This document shows, in pieces, positions 47,371 to 55,402 of a DNA stretch of 64,000 nt. Source of the DNA: Bacteroides xylanisolvens XB1A (GTDB taxonomy: Bacteria > Bacteroidota > Bacteroidia > Bacteroidales > Bacteroidaceae). The notes beneath the pieces were generated by a model. That model was not told the DNA's origin, searched no databases, and saw only the letters and a program-made list of their open reading frames with translations. The first letter of the stretch is position 1. Each line of letters opens with the position of its first letter. The position numbers and the translations under genes are program-made. The stretch covers positions 3,737,888 to 3,801,887 of the forward strand of contig NC_021017.1 of NCBI RefSeq assembly GCF_000210075.1. Reading direction: 5' to 3'.

Positions 47371-48639
47371 ATGATGAAAAAGATTATTACTATATTTCTG
47401 GGATGCCTGTTGCTGGCTTCATGCAGTGGCATGCTTGATATCGAATCCCACTCCGCCGTATCGCCGGGAAGTGTGACGCCCAAAGACTTATCGGCTTTAC
47501 GCATGGGAATGTACAATAAGGTACAGAACTCTCCGGCGCGTGAGTCATATATTACATTCGATATATTGGGCGGAGACTTGACTCAAAGTACAGGGAATGC
47601 AAGGGACTTGATAAACTCTGTACTTTCCTCACTGAATTCGATCGTAGCCAACAGTTGGAACGGCTATTACAATGCTTTATATCAAGTAAATAATGTTATC
47701 TCCATTGTAGAAGACCTTCCCGAATCCGACCTGCGGAATCTGATTATCGGAGAAGCGCATTATTTCAGGGCATATATCTATCATTCACTGGTGACACGCT
47801 GGGGTGGTGTGCCTATCCAAAGAGTGAATACGATGGACAAGCCTTTCCGTGATTCGGAAGAAGCAGTGTGGGCATTTATTGAGGAAGAACTCGAAACAGC
47901 CCTTGCTTTCTTGGGGACTTCTTCCAGTTGTTACTATGTATCCCGCGATGCCGCCCTTGCACTGAAAGCCCGTGTGATGCTCGAACGTGGCAAAAAGACG
48001 GAAGCGGCTGCACTGGCGGAAGGTCTGATAAAGGATGGAAAATACAAACTGGATAGCTTCGACAAGATATTCCGTGGAAAGACCAACACGGAAGTTATCT
48101 TTTCCTTCCAATGTCTGGCGGAAGAATCGAATATCACCATTTCCACCTTATTCTATACATATGCTCATCCCAATCACGGCAGCTATGTGTATCGTCCCAC
48201 GAACGACGTGATGAATATGTATGACGACAAGGATAAACGGAAAGAAGTTTCCATTATCAATGTAGGTGCCGAACCTTGTATCAATAAATATCCGAGCGGA
48301 CAAACCGGTACCGACCCGGTAGTGATGAGCCGTCTGGCTGAAATGTACCTGATAAGTGCGGAAGCGCAAGGACTCTCCAAAGGTCTGGGACGGCTGAACG
48401 ACTTGCGGAAAGAACGCGGGCTGGATGCCGTAAATCCGAAGGATGAAGACGAATTTATAGAATATATCCTGGACGAACGCCGGAAGGAACTGCTCGCCGA
48501 AGGTTTCAGATATTATGACCTCATACGTACGAATAAGGCAAAGACAATGCTTGGACTGAAAGATTACCAGTTGGTATTGCCTATACCGGGCAAGGAAATG
48601 ATTTCGAATCCGAACCTGGAGCCGAATCCCGGATATTGA
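47371..48639 (+). CDS. SusD/RagB-type glycan-binding lipoprotein, short form (PUL 2)
   Basis: 422 aa, clearly shorter than the usual 500-650 aa. Lipobox LLASC gives a lipid-anchored Cys near residue 18. N-terminal TPR part (EAHYFRAYIYHSLVTRWGGVPI) and the C-terminal signature ERRKELLAEGFRYYDLIR are both present, so the loss is in the variable middle region that usually builds the glycan-binding face. It ends in GKEMISNPNLEPNPGY as typical for the family. A smaller cap may suit a small ligand. Confidence 0.93.
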   Translation: MMKKIITIFLGCLLLASCSGMLDIESHSAVSPGSVTPKDLSALRMGMYNKVQNSPARESYITFDILGGDLTQSTGNARDLINSVLSSLNSIVANSWNGYYNALYQVNNVISIVEDLPESDLRNLIIGEAHYFRAYIYHSLVTRWGGVPIQRVNTMDKPFRDSEEAVWAFIEEELETALAFLGTSSSCYYVSRDAALALKARVMLERGKKTEAAALAEGLIKDGKYKLDSFDKIFRGKTNTEVIFSFQCLAEESNITISTLFYTYAHPNHGSYVYRPTNDVMNMYDDKDKRKEVSIINVGAEPCINKYPSGQTGTDPVVMSRLAEMYLISAEAQGLSKGLGRLNDLRKERGLDAVNPKDEDEFIEYILDERRKELLAEGFRYYDLIRTNKAKTMLGLKDYQLVLPIPGKEMISNPNLEPNPGY

Positions 48640-48673
48640 TAATGATTGTATTTATACTTATTAAAGAGACAAA

Positions 48674-49610
48674 ATGATGAAAAAACTAGATATATGATTC
48701 CGCTCTTCTTCTTTTAGGGTGTCTGCTATGGACGGGATGCAATAATGATGAAGACCTGACCGTCTATTCCACCGAGGGCGCGAAAACGGAGTTGGGACAG
48801 AAGATAATTGTCGGAAGTGACGGATACGTCGGACAATATTTCTCGGACACTACTTACACGTTGGCTCCGGGTGTAAAGGCTTTGGAGATGGAAATCCTTT
48901 CTGCCACAGGTATGGCGGTAAAGATGTTTGTCCTGGAAGTCGATTTGAAAGACACGCATCTGACGATGAAGGCTTCGTCTCCCAAAGACGAAGGCAAGCT
49001 CAAGACGAAACAACAAATGACGTTGCAGGCATTGGCACACGACAAACAGGGCAGCCGTGTTCTGGCTGCCGTGAATGGTGATTTCTTTGCTACGGACGGA
49101 ACACCGCAAGGCATTTACTACCGGAACGGGGTATGCTTGAAGAATACGATGACCGATAATGTATGTACTTTCTTTGCCGTCACGAAGGGTAAGAAGGCGG
49201 TGATTGGCTCGTATGACGAATATGATACTTATAAGGATGAGATTCAGGAAGCGGTGGGCGGTCGCGTGCGTTTGATGACGAACGGGAATGTGCTTCCTCA
49301 GACATCGACAGCACTGGAACCCCGGACGGCTATCGGCGTGACGGACAATAATGTCGTTTATATTTTGGTTGCCGACGGACGTAACTTTTGGTACTCCAAT
49401 GGCATGAGGTATGCTGAAATGGGAGCTGTCATGAAAGCGTTGGGAGCGAAGGATGCTATCAATCTGGATGGCGGTGGTTCGTCTACGTTCATTATCCGCT
49501 CGAAGGCGGGATTTGAAGAGAACCGTTTTGCTATCCGCAATTGGCCTTATGATAATGGCGGTGTCGAAAGAGCAGTTGCCAACGGACTGTTGGTGGTGAC
49601 CGATAATTAA
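48674..49610 (+). pseudogene. Phosphodiester glycosidase-like lipoprotein, frameshifted in the signal peptide (PUL 2)
   Basis: The body of about 290 aa matches the phosphodiester glycosidase (NAGPA/DUF2233) family, which cleaves GlcNAc-1-phosphodiesters: VLAAVNGDFFATDGTPQGIYY, EPRTAIGVTDNNVVYILVADG and ALGAKDAINLDGGGSSTF are all present. No start codon reads into it. From ATG 48694 the frame gives MIPLFFF and stops at TAG 48715. One extra T in the run 48712-48715 would restore MIPLFFFLGCLLWTGC, a lipoprotein signal with Cys at 48738-48740. An earlier ATG ATG at 48674 reads KKLDI then stops. A truncated product from TTG 48792 would lack export. So the gene is broken, switched off, or misread by one base. 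Confidence 0.8.
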
Positions 49611-49638
49611 TAGTTTGAATCTTAATAGTTGAATCATT

Positions 49639-51066
49639 ATGATACGAAATAATAGAATGTATAGTTGCTGGCAAGGTCTATGGGGAATCATCTGTTGTCT
49701 GTCCTTGCTGCTGGGTATGGCAAGCTGTCAGGACTTTACGGATGATACGGGACGCACAATGCCCGAACCGGATTTGAAGTTTGCGGACGGAACGCTGAAT
49801 CTTCCGTTGGAAGAAAAGGAATATACGGTGGATATCGAATCCAATCTGCCTTGGCGTGTGAAGACTTCCGCCACTTGGATTGACTTGCTTTCATCGAACG
49901 GGATGGGTACGGGAAGTTTCAGAATATCGGTATCCAAGAATGCGAATGTAGCTCCCCGCGAAGCGGAAATTGCAGGCTGGATTATCGAAGGTGCCGAAAC
50001 AAAGCTGAAAGTGGTACAGGAAGGAGTGGGCATCGCTTTAAAAAAACGTGCGGTGAAAGTAGGTGCGGAAGGCAGTGCGGAAGAGGTGATACCTTTTTCG
50101 ACAATGGTTACTTACACATACGAACTATCCGAAGGATGCGACTGGATACACGTTACCGACGGGGCGGCAATTACTCCGGGCGTCATCAATGAATCGGAAC
50201 TGAAATTGGCGATTGACCCTTATACGGATATAGACGAGGGACGTACCGCCTCATTGTACCTGAAAGGTTCGAATGGGATTACCGACGTACTGACAATAAC
50301 GCAGGATAAGAAACCTTTGGGAGACATCGATTACCTGAGAATGTTCTACGAAAGTGCGAACGGAGATAACTGGACGAAGAAATGGAACTTTGACGCTCCA
50401 CTGGAAACTAACCCGACAAACTGGTTCGGATTGAAGTTTGAGAATAAGAGGGTGGTTGAGATTGATATTCAGTCCCCGAATAATATCGAAGGAGATATTA
50501 TCCCCTTATGCAACTTGTCGGAACTGAGAAGCATAAAGTTCAAACATCAGAAGTTAGCAGGTATTCCCGAGGAAATAGGACAACTGTCCCAATTGACCAC
50601 TTTATGGATAATAGAATCTGCTGCAAGCGGAAACTTGCCGGAATCTTTGGGAGAATGTGAATTATTGACTAGCTTTAACATCTCAAATCATCCAACTTCC
50701 ACTCCGGCCGGATTTAACAACACGTTTACTGGTAATCTGGATATGTTGATAAATATCCCCGGTATGGTGACAATAAAGGCATATTGTAATAATTTGAGCG
50801 GGCCGCTTCCGGTTATTCCGTTAGACGGAAACAATAAACCGACCACTTGGAAGAGCCTGAAAGAGTTTATGATTTATACCAACGGATTCAGTGGAAGTAT
50901 CCCTTACGGATATGGAACGGTAATCGAGAAGAGTGGTTCGAGTGGTATATTCAGAGTGAATGATAATCAGTTGAGTGGACAGATACCTGCGGATATCAAG
51001 GCATGGTCGCAATATGCAACCCGGAAAGCTGCGTGGATATTGCAAGGGAATAGTCTTACTGAATAA
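49639..51066 (+). CDS. BACON- and LRR-containing lipoprotein (PUL 2)
   Basis: 475 aa surface lipoprotein candidate. Lipobox GMASC near residue 30. Two BACON-like beta domains follow (~43-130 with LPWRVKTSATWIDL, and ~135-225 with CDWIHVTDGAAITPG). Leucine-rich repeats cover ~260-475, with plant-type consensus pieces GNLPESLGEC, LSGPLPVIP, FSGSIPYGYG and LSGQIPADI. BACON domains occur in glycan-binding PUL proteins, and LRRs bind proteins or glycoproteins. In this position a role in capturing the PUL 2 substrate, possibly a glycoprotein, is plausible. Confidence 0.85.
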   Translation: MIRNNRMYSCWQGLWGIICCLSLLLGMASCQDFTDDTGRTMPEPDLKFADGTLNLPLEEKEYTVDIESNLPWRVKTSATWIDLLSSNGMGTGSFRISVSKNANVAPREAEIAGWIIEGAETKLKVVQEGVGIALKKRAVKVGAEGSAEEVIPFSTMVTYTYELSEGCDWIHVTDGAAITPGVINESELKLAIDPYTDIDEGRTASLYLKGSNGITDVLTITQDKKPLGDIDYLRMFYESANGDNWTKKWNFDAPLETNPTNWFGLKFENKRVVEIDIQSPNNIEGDIIPLCNLSELRSIKFKHQKLAGIPEEIGQLSQLTTLWIIESAASGNLPESLGECELLTSFNISNHPTSTPAGFNNTFTGNLDMLINIPGMVTIKAYCNNLSGPLPVIPLDGNNKPTTWKSLKEFMIYTNGFSGSIPYGYGTVIEKSGSSGIFRVNDNQLSGQIPADIKAWSQYATRKAAWILQGNSLTE

Positions 51067-51115
51067 GATAACTTAATTAATTTATTAACTTAACACATTT
51101 ATCTGTCTGTTTACA

Positions 51116-51970
51116 ATGAGAAAATACTTCGTTATCCTTGTCTTAGCTCTCTGTTCCGTCGGAACATTGAAAGGGCAGACCGCATCAGATTCTTTGGCAA
51201 TCGTTTCTGCACAATGGGAGATAATACATGCTCAAAAGGGAATTATCCACAAGAGTGCGTCTATACCTCAGCTTTATCAGTGCCCCCAAGTTATCAACCT
51301 GATAGAGATTGACCCCGGCAAAGGGATGAAAGCGGGTATTGCCATATCGGACGGTATGAAAAAGACAAGCCGGATAGCTTCCGAACATCATGCGCTTGCG
51401 GCAATCAATGGTTCTTATTTTGATATGAAGCATGGGAATTCTGTCTGTTTCCTGAAAACAGACAGGCAAGTGATTGATACGACAACGATAAACGAGTTTA
51501 AACTACGTGTCACGGGAGCCGTTTACGAACGGAAAGGAAAGATGAAGCTGATTCCCTGGAACAGACAGATAGAAAAAAAATATAAGCGAAAGGTGGGTAC
51601 AATATTGGCATCCGGACCGTTATTATTAAAAGACGGTCGGGTATGCGACTGGAGCTTGTGTGGAAAGGACTTTGTCCAGAATAAGCATCCCCGTAGTGCT
51701 GTTTGCATGACGAAGGATGGAAAAATACTGCTTGTCACGGTGAACGGACGTTTTCCGGGGCGTGCCGAAGGGGTGAATATCCCCGAACTGGCACACTTGC
51801 TTCGGATATTAGGCGGTAAGGATGCGTTGAACCTGGACGGTGGCGGTTCCACAACATTATGGCTGTCGGGGGCACCGGAGAATGGTGTCGTCAATTATCC
51901 TTGTGATAATAAACGTTTCGACCATGCCGGAGAACGCGGAGTGCCCAACATCATTTATGTTTATGAATAA
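51116..51970 (+). CDS. Phosphodiester glycosidase family protein, soluble secreted (PUL 2)
   Basis: 284 aa. Signal peptide to about residue 21 (GTLKGQ) with no lipobox, so probably periplasmic. NAGPA/DUF2233 motifs: LAAINGSYFDMKHGNSVCFL, GPLLLKDGRV, HPRSAVCMTKDGKILLVTVNGR and GGKDALNLDGGGSTTLW. The characterised mammalian relative uncovers mannose 6-phosphate by removing GlcNAc from a phosphodiester. Intact, unlike its lipoprotein relative upstream. Followed closely by an alkaline phosphatase, which fits sequential removal of sugar cap and phosphate. Confidence 0.9.
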   Translation: MRKYFVILVLALCSVGTLKGQTASDSLAIVSAQWEIIHAQKGIIHKSASIPQLYQCPQVINLIEIDPGKGMKAGIAISDGMKKTSRIASEHHALAAINGSYFDMKHGNSVCFLKTDRQVIDTTTINEFKLRVTGAVYERKGKMKLIPWNRQIEKKYKRKVGTILASGPLLLKDGRVCDWSLCGKDFVQNKHPRSAVCMTKDGKILLVTVNGRFPGRAEGVNIPELAHLLRILGGKDALNLDGGGSTTLWLSGAPENGVVNYPCDNKRFDHAGERGVPNIIYVYE

Positions 51971-52027
51971 CCTTATTGTTTATCAGCTATCGCACGACTT
52001 GAAGTTGCGAATAAAATGGAAAATGAA

Positions 52028-53457
52028 ATGAAGAAACTTTTAAGATGCTTCCTGTTGGGGCTATTATTATTGTGCAGTGTCGTTGTAAACGGAGCGCAAG
52101 TCCCCAAATATATCTTCTTGTTTATCGGTGACGGCATGGGATTCAACCATGTGGAAGCAACCCAAATTTATGCGGAGAAAGTAGGAACAGATACGGGCGA
52201 ATGTTCACTGTTATTCCCCACTTTCCCTGTGATGACTCAAGTATGCACGCGCTCGGCTTCTCACTTGATTACGTGTTCATCCGCCGCAGCTACCGCTTTG
52301 GCTACCGGAGAAAAAACGCGAACTATGTAATCGGAATGGATGCGGAAAAGAATCACGGGTTAAAATCCCTGGCACGCCAACTGAAAGATAAAGGTTATAA
52401 AATAGGAATAATCACTTCTGCTTCTATCGACCACGCTACCCCCGGTGGATTTTATGCTTCACAACCCGACCGTTCTATGTATTACGAAATAGGAGTGGAT
52501 GCCGCCAATTCCGGTTTCGATTTCTTCGGTGGGGCGGGATTGCTCGAACCTCGCAGCAAGCGTAACCTTTCGGCGCCTTGCCTTTATGACCTGTTCAATC
52601 AGAAAGGCTATACGATGTTTCGTGGAATGGACGCTTATAACCGTGCTGCTGCAAAGGATAAAATTCTCCTCTTCCCAACCGATACAGTGAGCAAAAGCCT
52701 GAAATATGCGATGGACCGTTCCGCCAAAGACTTGAGTTTGCCTGACTTGACAAAAGCCTGCCTTGCTAATTTTCAGGAAACCGCGAAGAAGGGTTTCTTT
52801 ATGATGGTAGAAGGCGGAAAAATAGATTGGGCGGCCCATGCCCACGACGGTGGCGCTGTTGTGAAAGAAACCATTGACTTCGACCAATGTATCCGCTTGG
52901 CTTATGATTTCTACAAAAAGCATCCGAACGAGACATTGATATTAGTGACTGCCGACCACGAAACGGGCGGTCTTGGACTGGGCAACTCCGATATGAACCT
53001 GAATATCGACTTGCTTCAATATCAGAAGTGTTCACAAGAAGCCTTGACTGCTGCTATGCGTGAAATGAAAAGCGGAAAGATGATTCCTTCGTGGAAAGAC
53101 ATGAAAGCGTTTCTGAAAAAGAACCTGGGCTTTTGGGAACAAATTAAGATTACTCCGCGTGAAGAACTTGAATTATTGGTTTGCTACGAAGAGTCTTTCT
53201 TGAAGAAGAAGTCGAAAGATGTGGTCAGCCTTTACGCGAAAGATGAACCTTTAGCGGTGGCTGCTATTGCCTTGTTGGATAAGAAGGCGTCATTGGGATG
53301 GACAACTAAAACGCATACGGGAGCACCCGTGCCATTGTATGCGATAGGCAAGCAGGCTGTTCTTTATTCGGGCAGGAGAGACAATACGGATATGGCTAAT
53401 GTTTTGCGGAAATTATTCCTTATCAAATATGGAGAGGTTTATCAATCAAGAATGTGA
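52028..53457 (+). pseudogene. Alkaline phosphatase, frameshifted (PUL 2)
   Basis: Alkaline phosphatase family enzyme of about 476 codons split into two frames. The first part (from ATG 52028; 52016 also possible) has a signal peptide, the metal-site FLFIGDGMGFNH and the nucleophile block CSSAAATALATGEK, then stops at TAA 52328-52330. The second frame continues without gap from NYVIGMDAEKNHG and has the zinc/magnesium motifs GGKIDWAAHAHDGG, VTADHETGG and KTHTGAPVPLYAIG. Adding one A to the A6 run at 52311-52316 rejoins the frames. All catalytic motifs are otherwise intact, so the break is recent or artefactual. Confidence 0.85.
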
Positions 53458-53541
53458 GTCAGTATTTGAGTTAGAGGAATCCCGTATGAAAATGAACTAA
53501 GCCAATACTGAACATAAATATATGGCTGGATACTACATAAT

Positions 53542-53700
53542 GTCGGCTCTATATGGCGATTTTGACGTTGATTTATTAATCGACAACTGGAGTCGGCCAC
53601 TTAGCTGACTGAAGTCGGCTGCTTAGTCAACTGGAGTCGGCTATATAGCCGACTTTAGTCGACTGATACGATGTCGGCTGTTTCAATCCGGTATCCGGTC
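53542..53700. repeat. Seven-unit GTCGGCT palindrome array at 22/25-bp pitch
   Basis: Related 18-bp palindromes start at 53542, 53567, 53592, 53614, 53636, 53658 and 53683 (steps 25, 25, 22, 22, 22, 25). Unit 53636 is perfect, GTCGGCTATATAGCCGAC; 53567 reads GTTGATTTATTAATCGAC and 53592 reads GTCGGCCACTTAGCTGAC; the first, sixth and last are weak. Lies between convergent genes. Nothing else is clear in 53458-54092 except a TACTTTTG box at 53916-53923. Confidence 0.8.
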
Positions 53701-54092
53701 ATATTCTTCTTACGTTCTTCCACATAAGAAAACACCTGAGTTTTTGTTTGAACTAGAGCTTCTTTTCTTAAAAGTGTGAACAGTGTGAAGGATGTGAGGA
53801 GTTTAAAATGGGGTTGTGAAATCACAGCAAACATCTGTTATTCTACAGTTTATGAGACTGTGAAAAGCGTGAAAGATAAAAGATGAACTTTTATTATAAA
53901 GGGTATCTAAATTTATACTTTTGTCAGCTATCATTTTCTGTACTAGATATTTTATGCCTTATTAATTAAGGTACAAAAATAGGCAATTTCTGTTATATAG
54001 CGGACATGAATCAGAATAAAACTTTTTCCGGAGAATTGGTTTTGCTTGTTTTGTTTCTCATTCGTGAGGGGGCTTTTTCAAAAAAAAACTAT

Positions 54093-54524
54093 CTATGCTT
54101 TTTGCAAGTCCCGTTCTTCATATTTGCAGATCGCCTCTATCCATTCTTCTGTCAGTGGCATGGATTCATGTCTTTCAAGATCGAAAGTAACCATAACAGA
54201 CTTGCAGATACATTTTACTTCATTCGTTTCTGTGTCGATAACCCGCTGGATCAGGTGAAAGCTTTTGGTGCCTATCTTAGAAACAGCAGTCTGTACGGCG
54301 ATATGATCGGATGCGAATATCTGTTTGACGAAATCCGCTTCGATGTGGACAACGACAATCCCGATCTTTTCCCAATCTACTCCGGGGCATACTGAAGCGA
54401 AGTATTCAGTCTTTCCTAAGTCGTAAAAGGAGAAGTAAACTGTGTTGTTGACGTGACCAAATTTGTCTACATCATTGAATCGCAATTGGATAGGTAATGT
54501 GTGATGAAATACGATTTCTTCCAT
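54093..54524 (-). CDS. Acyl-CoA thioesterase, 4HBT hotdog family
   Basis: 143 aa single hotdog domain with the YbgC-like N-terminal block LRFNDVDKFGHVNNTVYFSFYDLGKTEYF, where the Asp of FNDVD and the following HVNN region form the active site. Cytoplasmic. The substrate is probably an acyl-CoA, but chain length cannot be read. It stands alone, convergent with PUL 2 and divergent from the Sua5-type gene. A plus-strand ORF overlapping it (54006-54395) is a shadow. Confidence 0.9.
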   Translation of the reverse strand: MEEIVFHHTLPIQLRFNDVDKFGHVNNTVYFSFYDLGKTEYFASVCPGVDWEKIGIVVVHIEADFVKQIFASDHIAVQTAVSKIGTKSFHLIQRVIDTETNEVKCICKSVMVTFDLERHESMPLTEEWIEAICKYEERDLQKA

Positions 54525-54592
54525 TGTTTTCTCTTAAACGTTTTAAATTCGACACAAAAATGGCACTTTTGCTTTCTTGCTTGAAATTGAGG

Positions 54593-54600
54593 CAAAGATA
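54593..54600 (-). promoter_or_regulatory. -7 box for the thioesterase gene
   Basis: Minus strand TATCTTTG, 69 bp before the start codon. The rest of the 314-bp gap to the next gene is AT-rich, with only the facing -7 box at 54800. Confidence 0.55.
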
Positions 54601-54799
54601 GAGATTTCTAATGATTCTGCTTTCGGAGATAAGGAAGATTTTCGTTAATAATCGTTTAAAACGAAGTTTTGGGATGTTTGTTCTGTTAGGGAAACACGCT
54701 TGTAATAATGTAATAGTTAAATTGTTGTCTGCCAATAGTTGATTTTAAAGGGTGATTTAAAAACGTCAGGATAGATTTCACTAAATGGAATAAATGTGT

Positions 54800-54807
54800 T
54801 ATTTTTG
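54800..54807 (+). promoter_or_regulatory. -7 box for the Sua5-type gene
   Basis: TATTTTTG, 31 bp before ATG 54839 and inside the upstream ORF extension, which supports the later start. Confidence 0.6.
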
Positions 54808-54838
54808 CGTCTTGTTCTTAACGGAAATTAATCAAGAA

Positions 54839-55402
54839 ATGATAGAAGATATTAAAAAAGCCTGTCAGGTGATGAATGAAGGAGGAGTGATCCTTTATCC
54901 CACTGATACCGTATGGGGTATAGGCTGTGACGCGACTAATGAGGAGGCTGTACGCCGGGTGTATGAGATTAAGAAACGTGCTGATAGCAAAGCTATGTTG
55001 GTGTTGGTGGATTCTCCGGTTAAAGTGGATTTTTATGTACAGGATGTACCTGATGTAGCATGGGATTTGATTGAAGTTGCCGACAAGCCGTTGACGATTA
55101 TTTATTCCGGAGCACGAAATTTAGCACCTAATCTGCTGGCCGAAGATGGCAGTGTAGGGATTCGTGTGACGAATGAAGATTTTTCCAGAAGACTCTGTCA
55201 GCAGTTCCGTAAAGCAATTGTTTCTACTTCGGCTAATGTCAGCGGGCAGCCGGGTGCTGCTAATTTTAGTGAAATTAGTGATGAAATCAAATCGGCGGTA
55301 GATTATATCGTTGGCTTTCGTCAGGATGATATGAATAAGCCGAAACCCTCAAGTATTATTAAGTTGGAAAAAGGTGGAGTGATAAAGATAATTCGCGAAT
55401 AA
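54839..55402 (+). CDS. L-threonylcarbamoyladenylate synthase (Sua5/YciO/YrdC family)
   Basis: Makes threonylcarbamoyl-AMP for the t6A tRNA modification. 187 aa from ATG 54839 (MIEDIKKACQVMNEGG); 15 upstream codons contain the promoter. YrdC fold with VILYPTDTVWGIGCDATN, KKRADSKAMLVLV and VSTSANVSGQPGAANF. No C-terminal Sua5 extension. The stop codon abuts the ATG of the chloride channel gene. Confidence 0.92.
   Translation: MIEDIKKACQVMNEGGVILYPTDTVWGIGCDATNEEAVRRVYEIKKRADSKAMLVLVDSPVKVDFYVQDVPDVAWDLIEVADKPLTIIYSGARNLAPNLLAEDGSVGIRVTNEDFSRRLCQQFRKAIVSTSANVSGQPGAANFSEISDEIKSAVDYIVGFRQDDMNKPKPSSIIKLEKGGVIKIIRE

Noticed and set aside
54006..54395. 129-aa plus-strand frame over the thioesterase gene, with a TACTTTTG box upstream
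   Set aside because: Most of it is antisense to a clear 4HBT gene and it has no family features; the upstream box alone is not enough.
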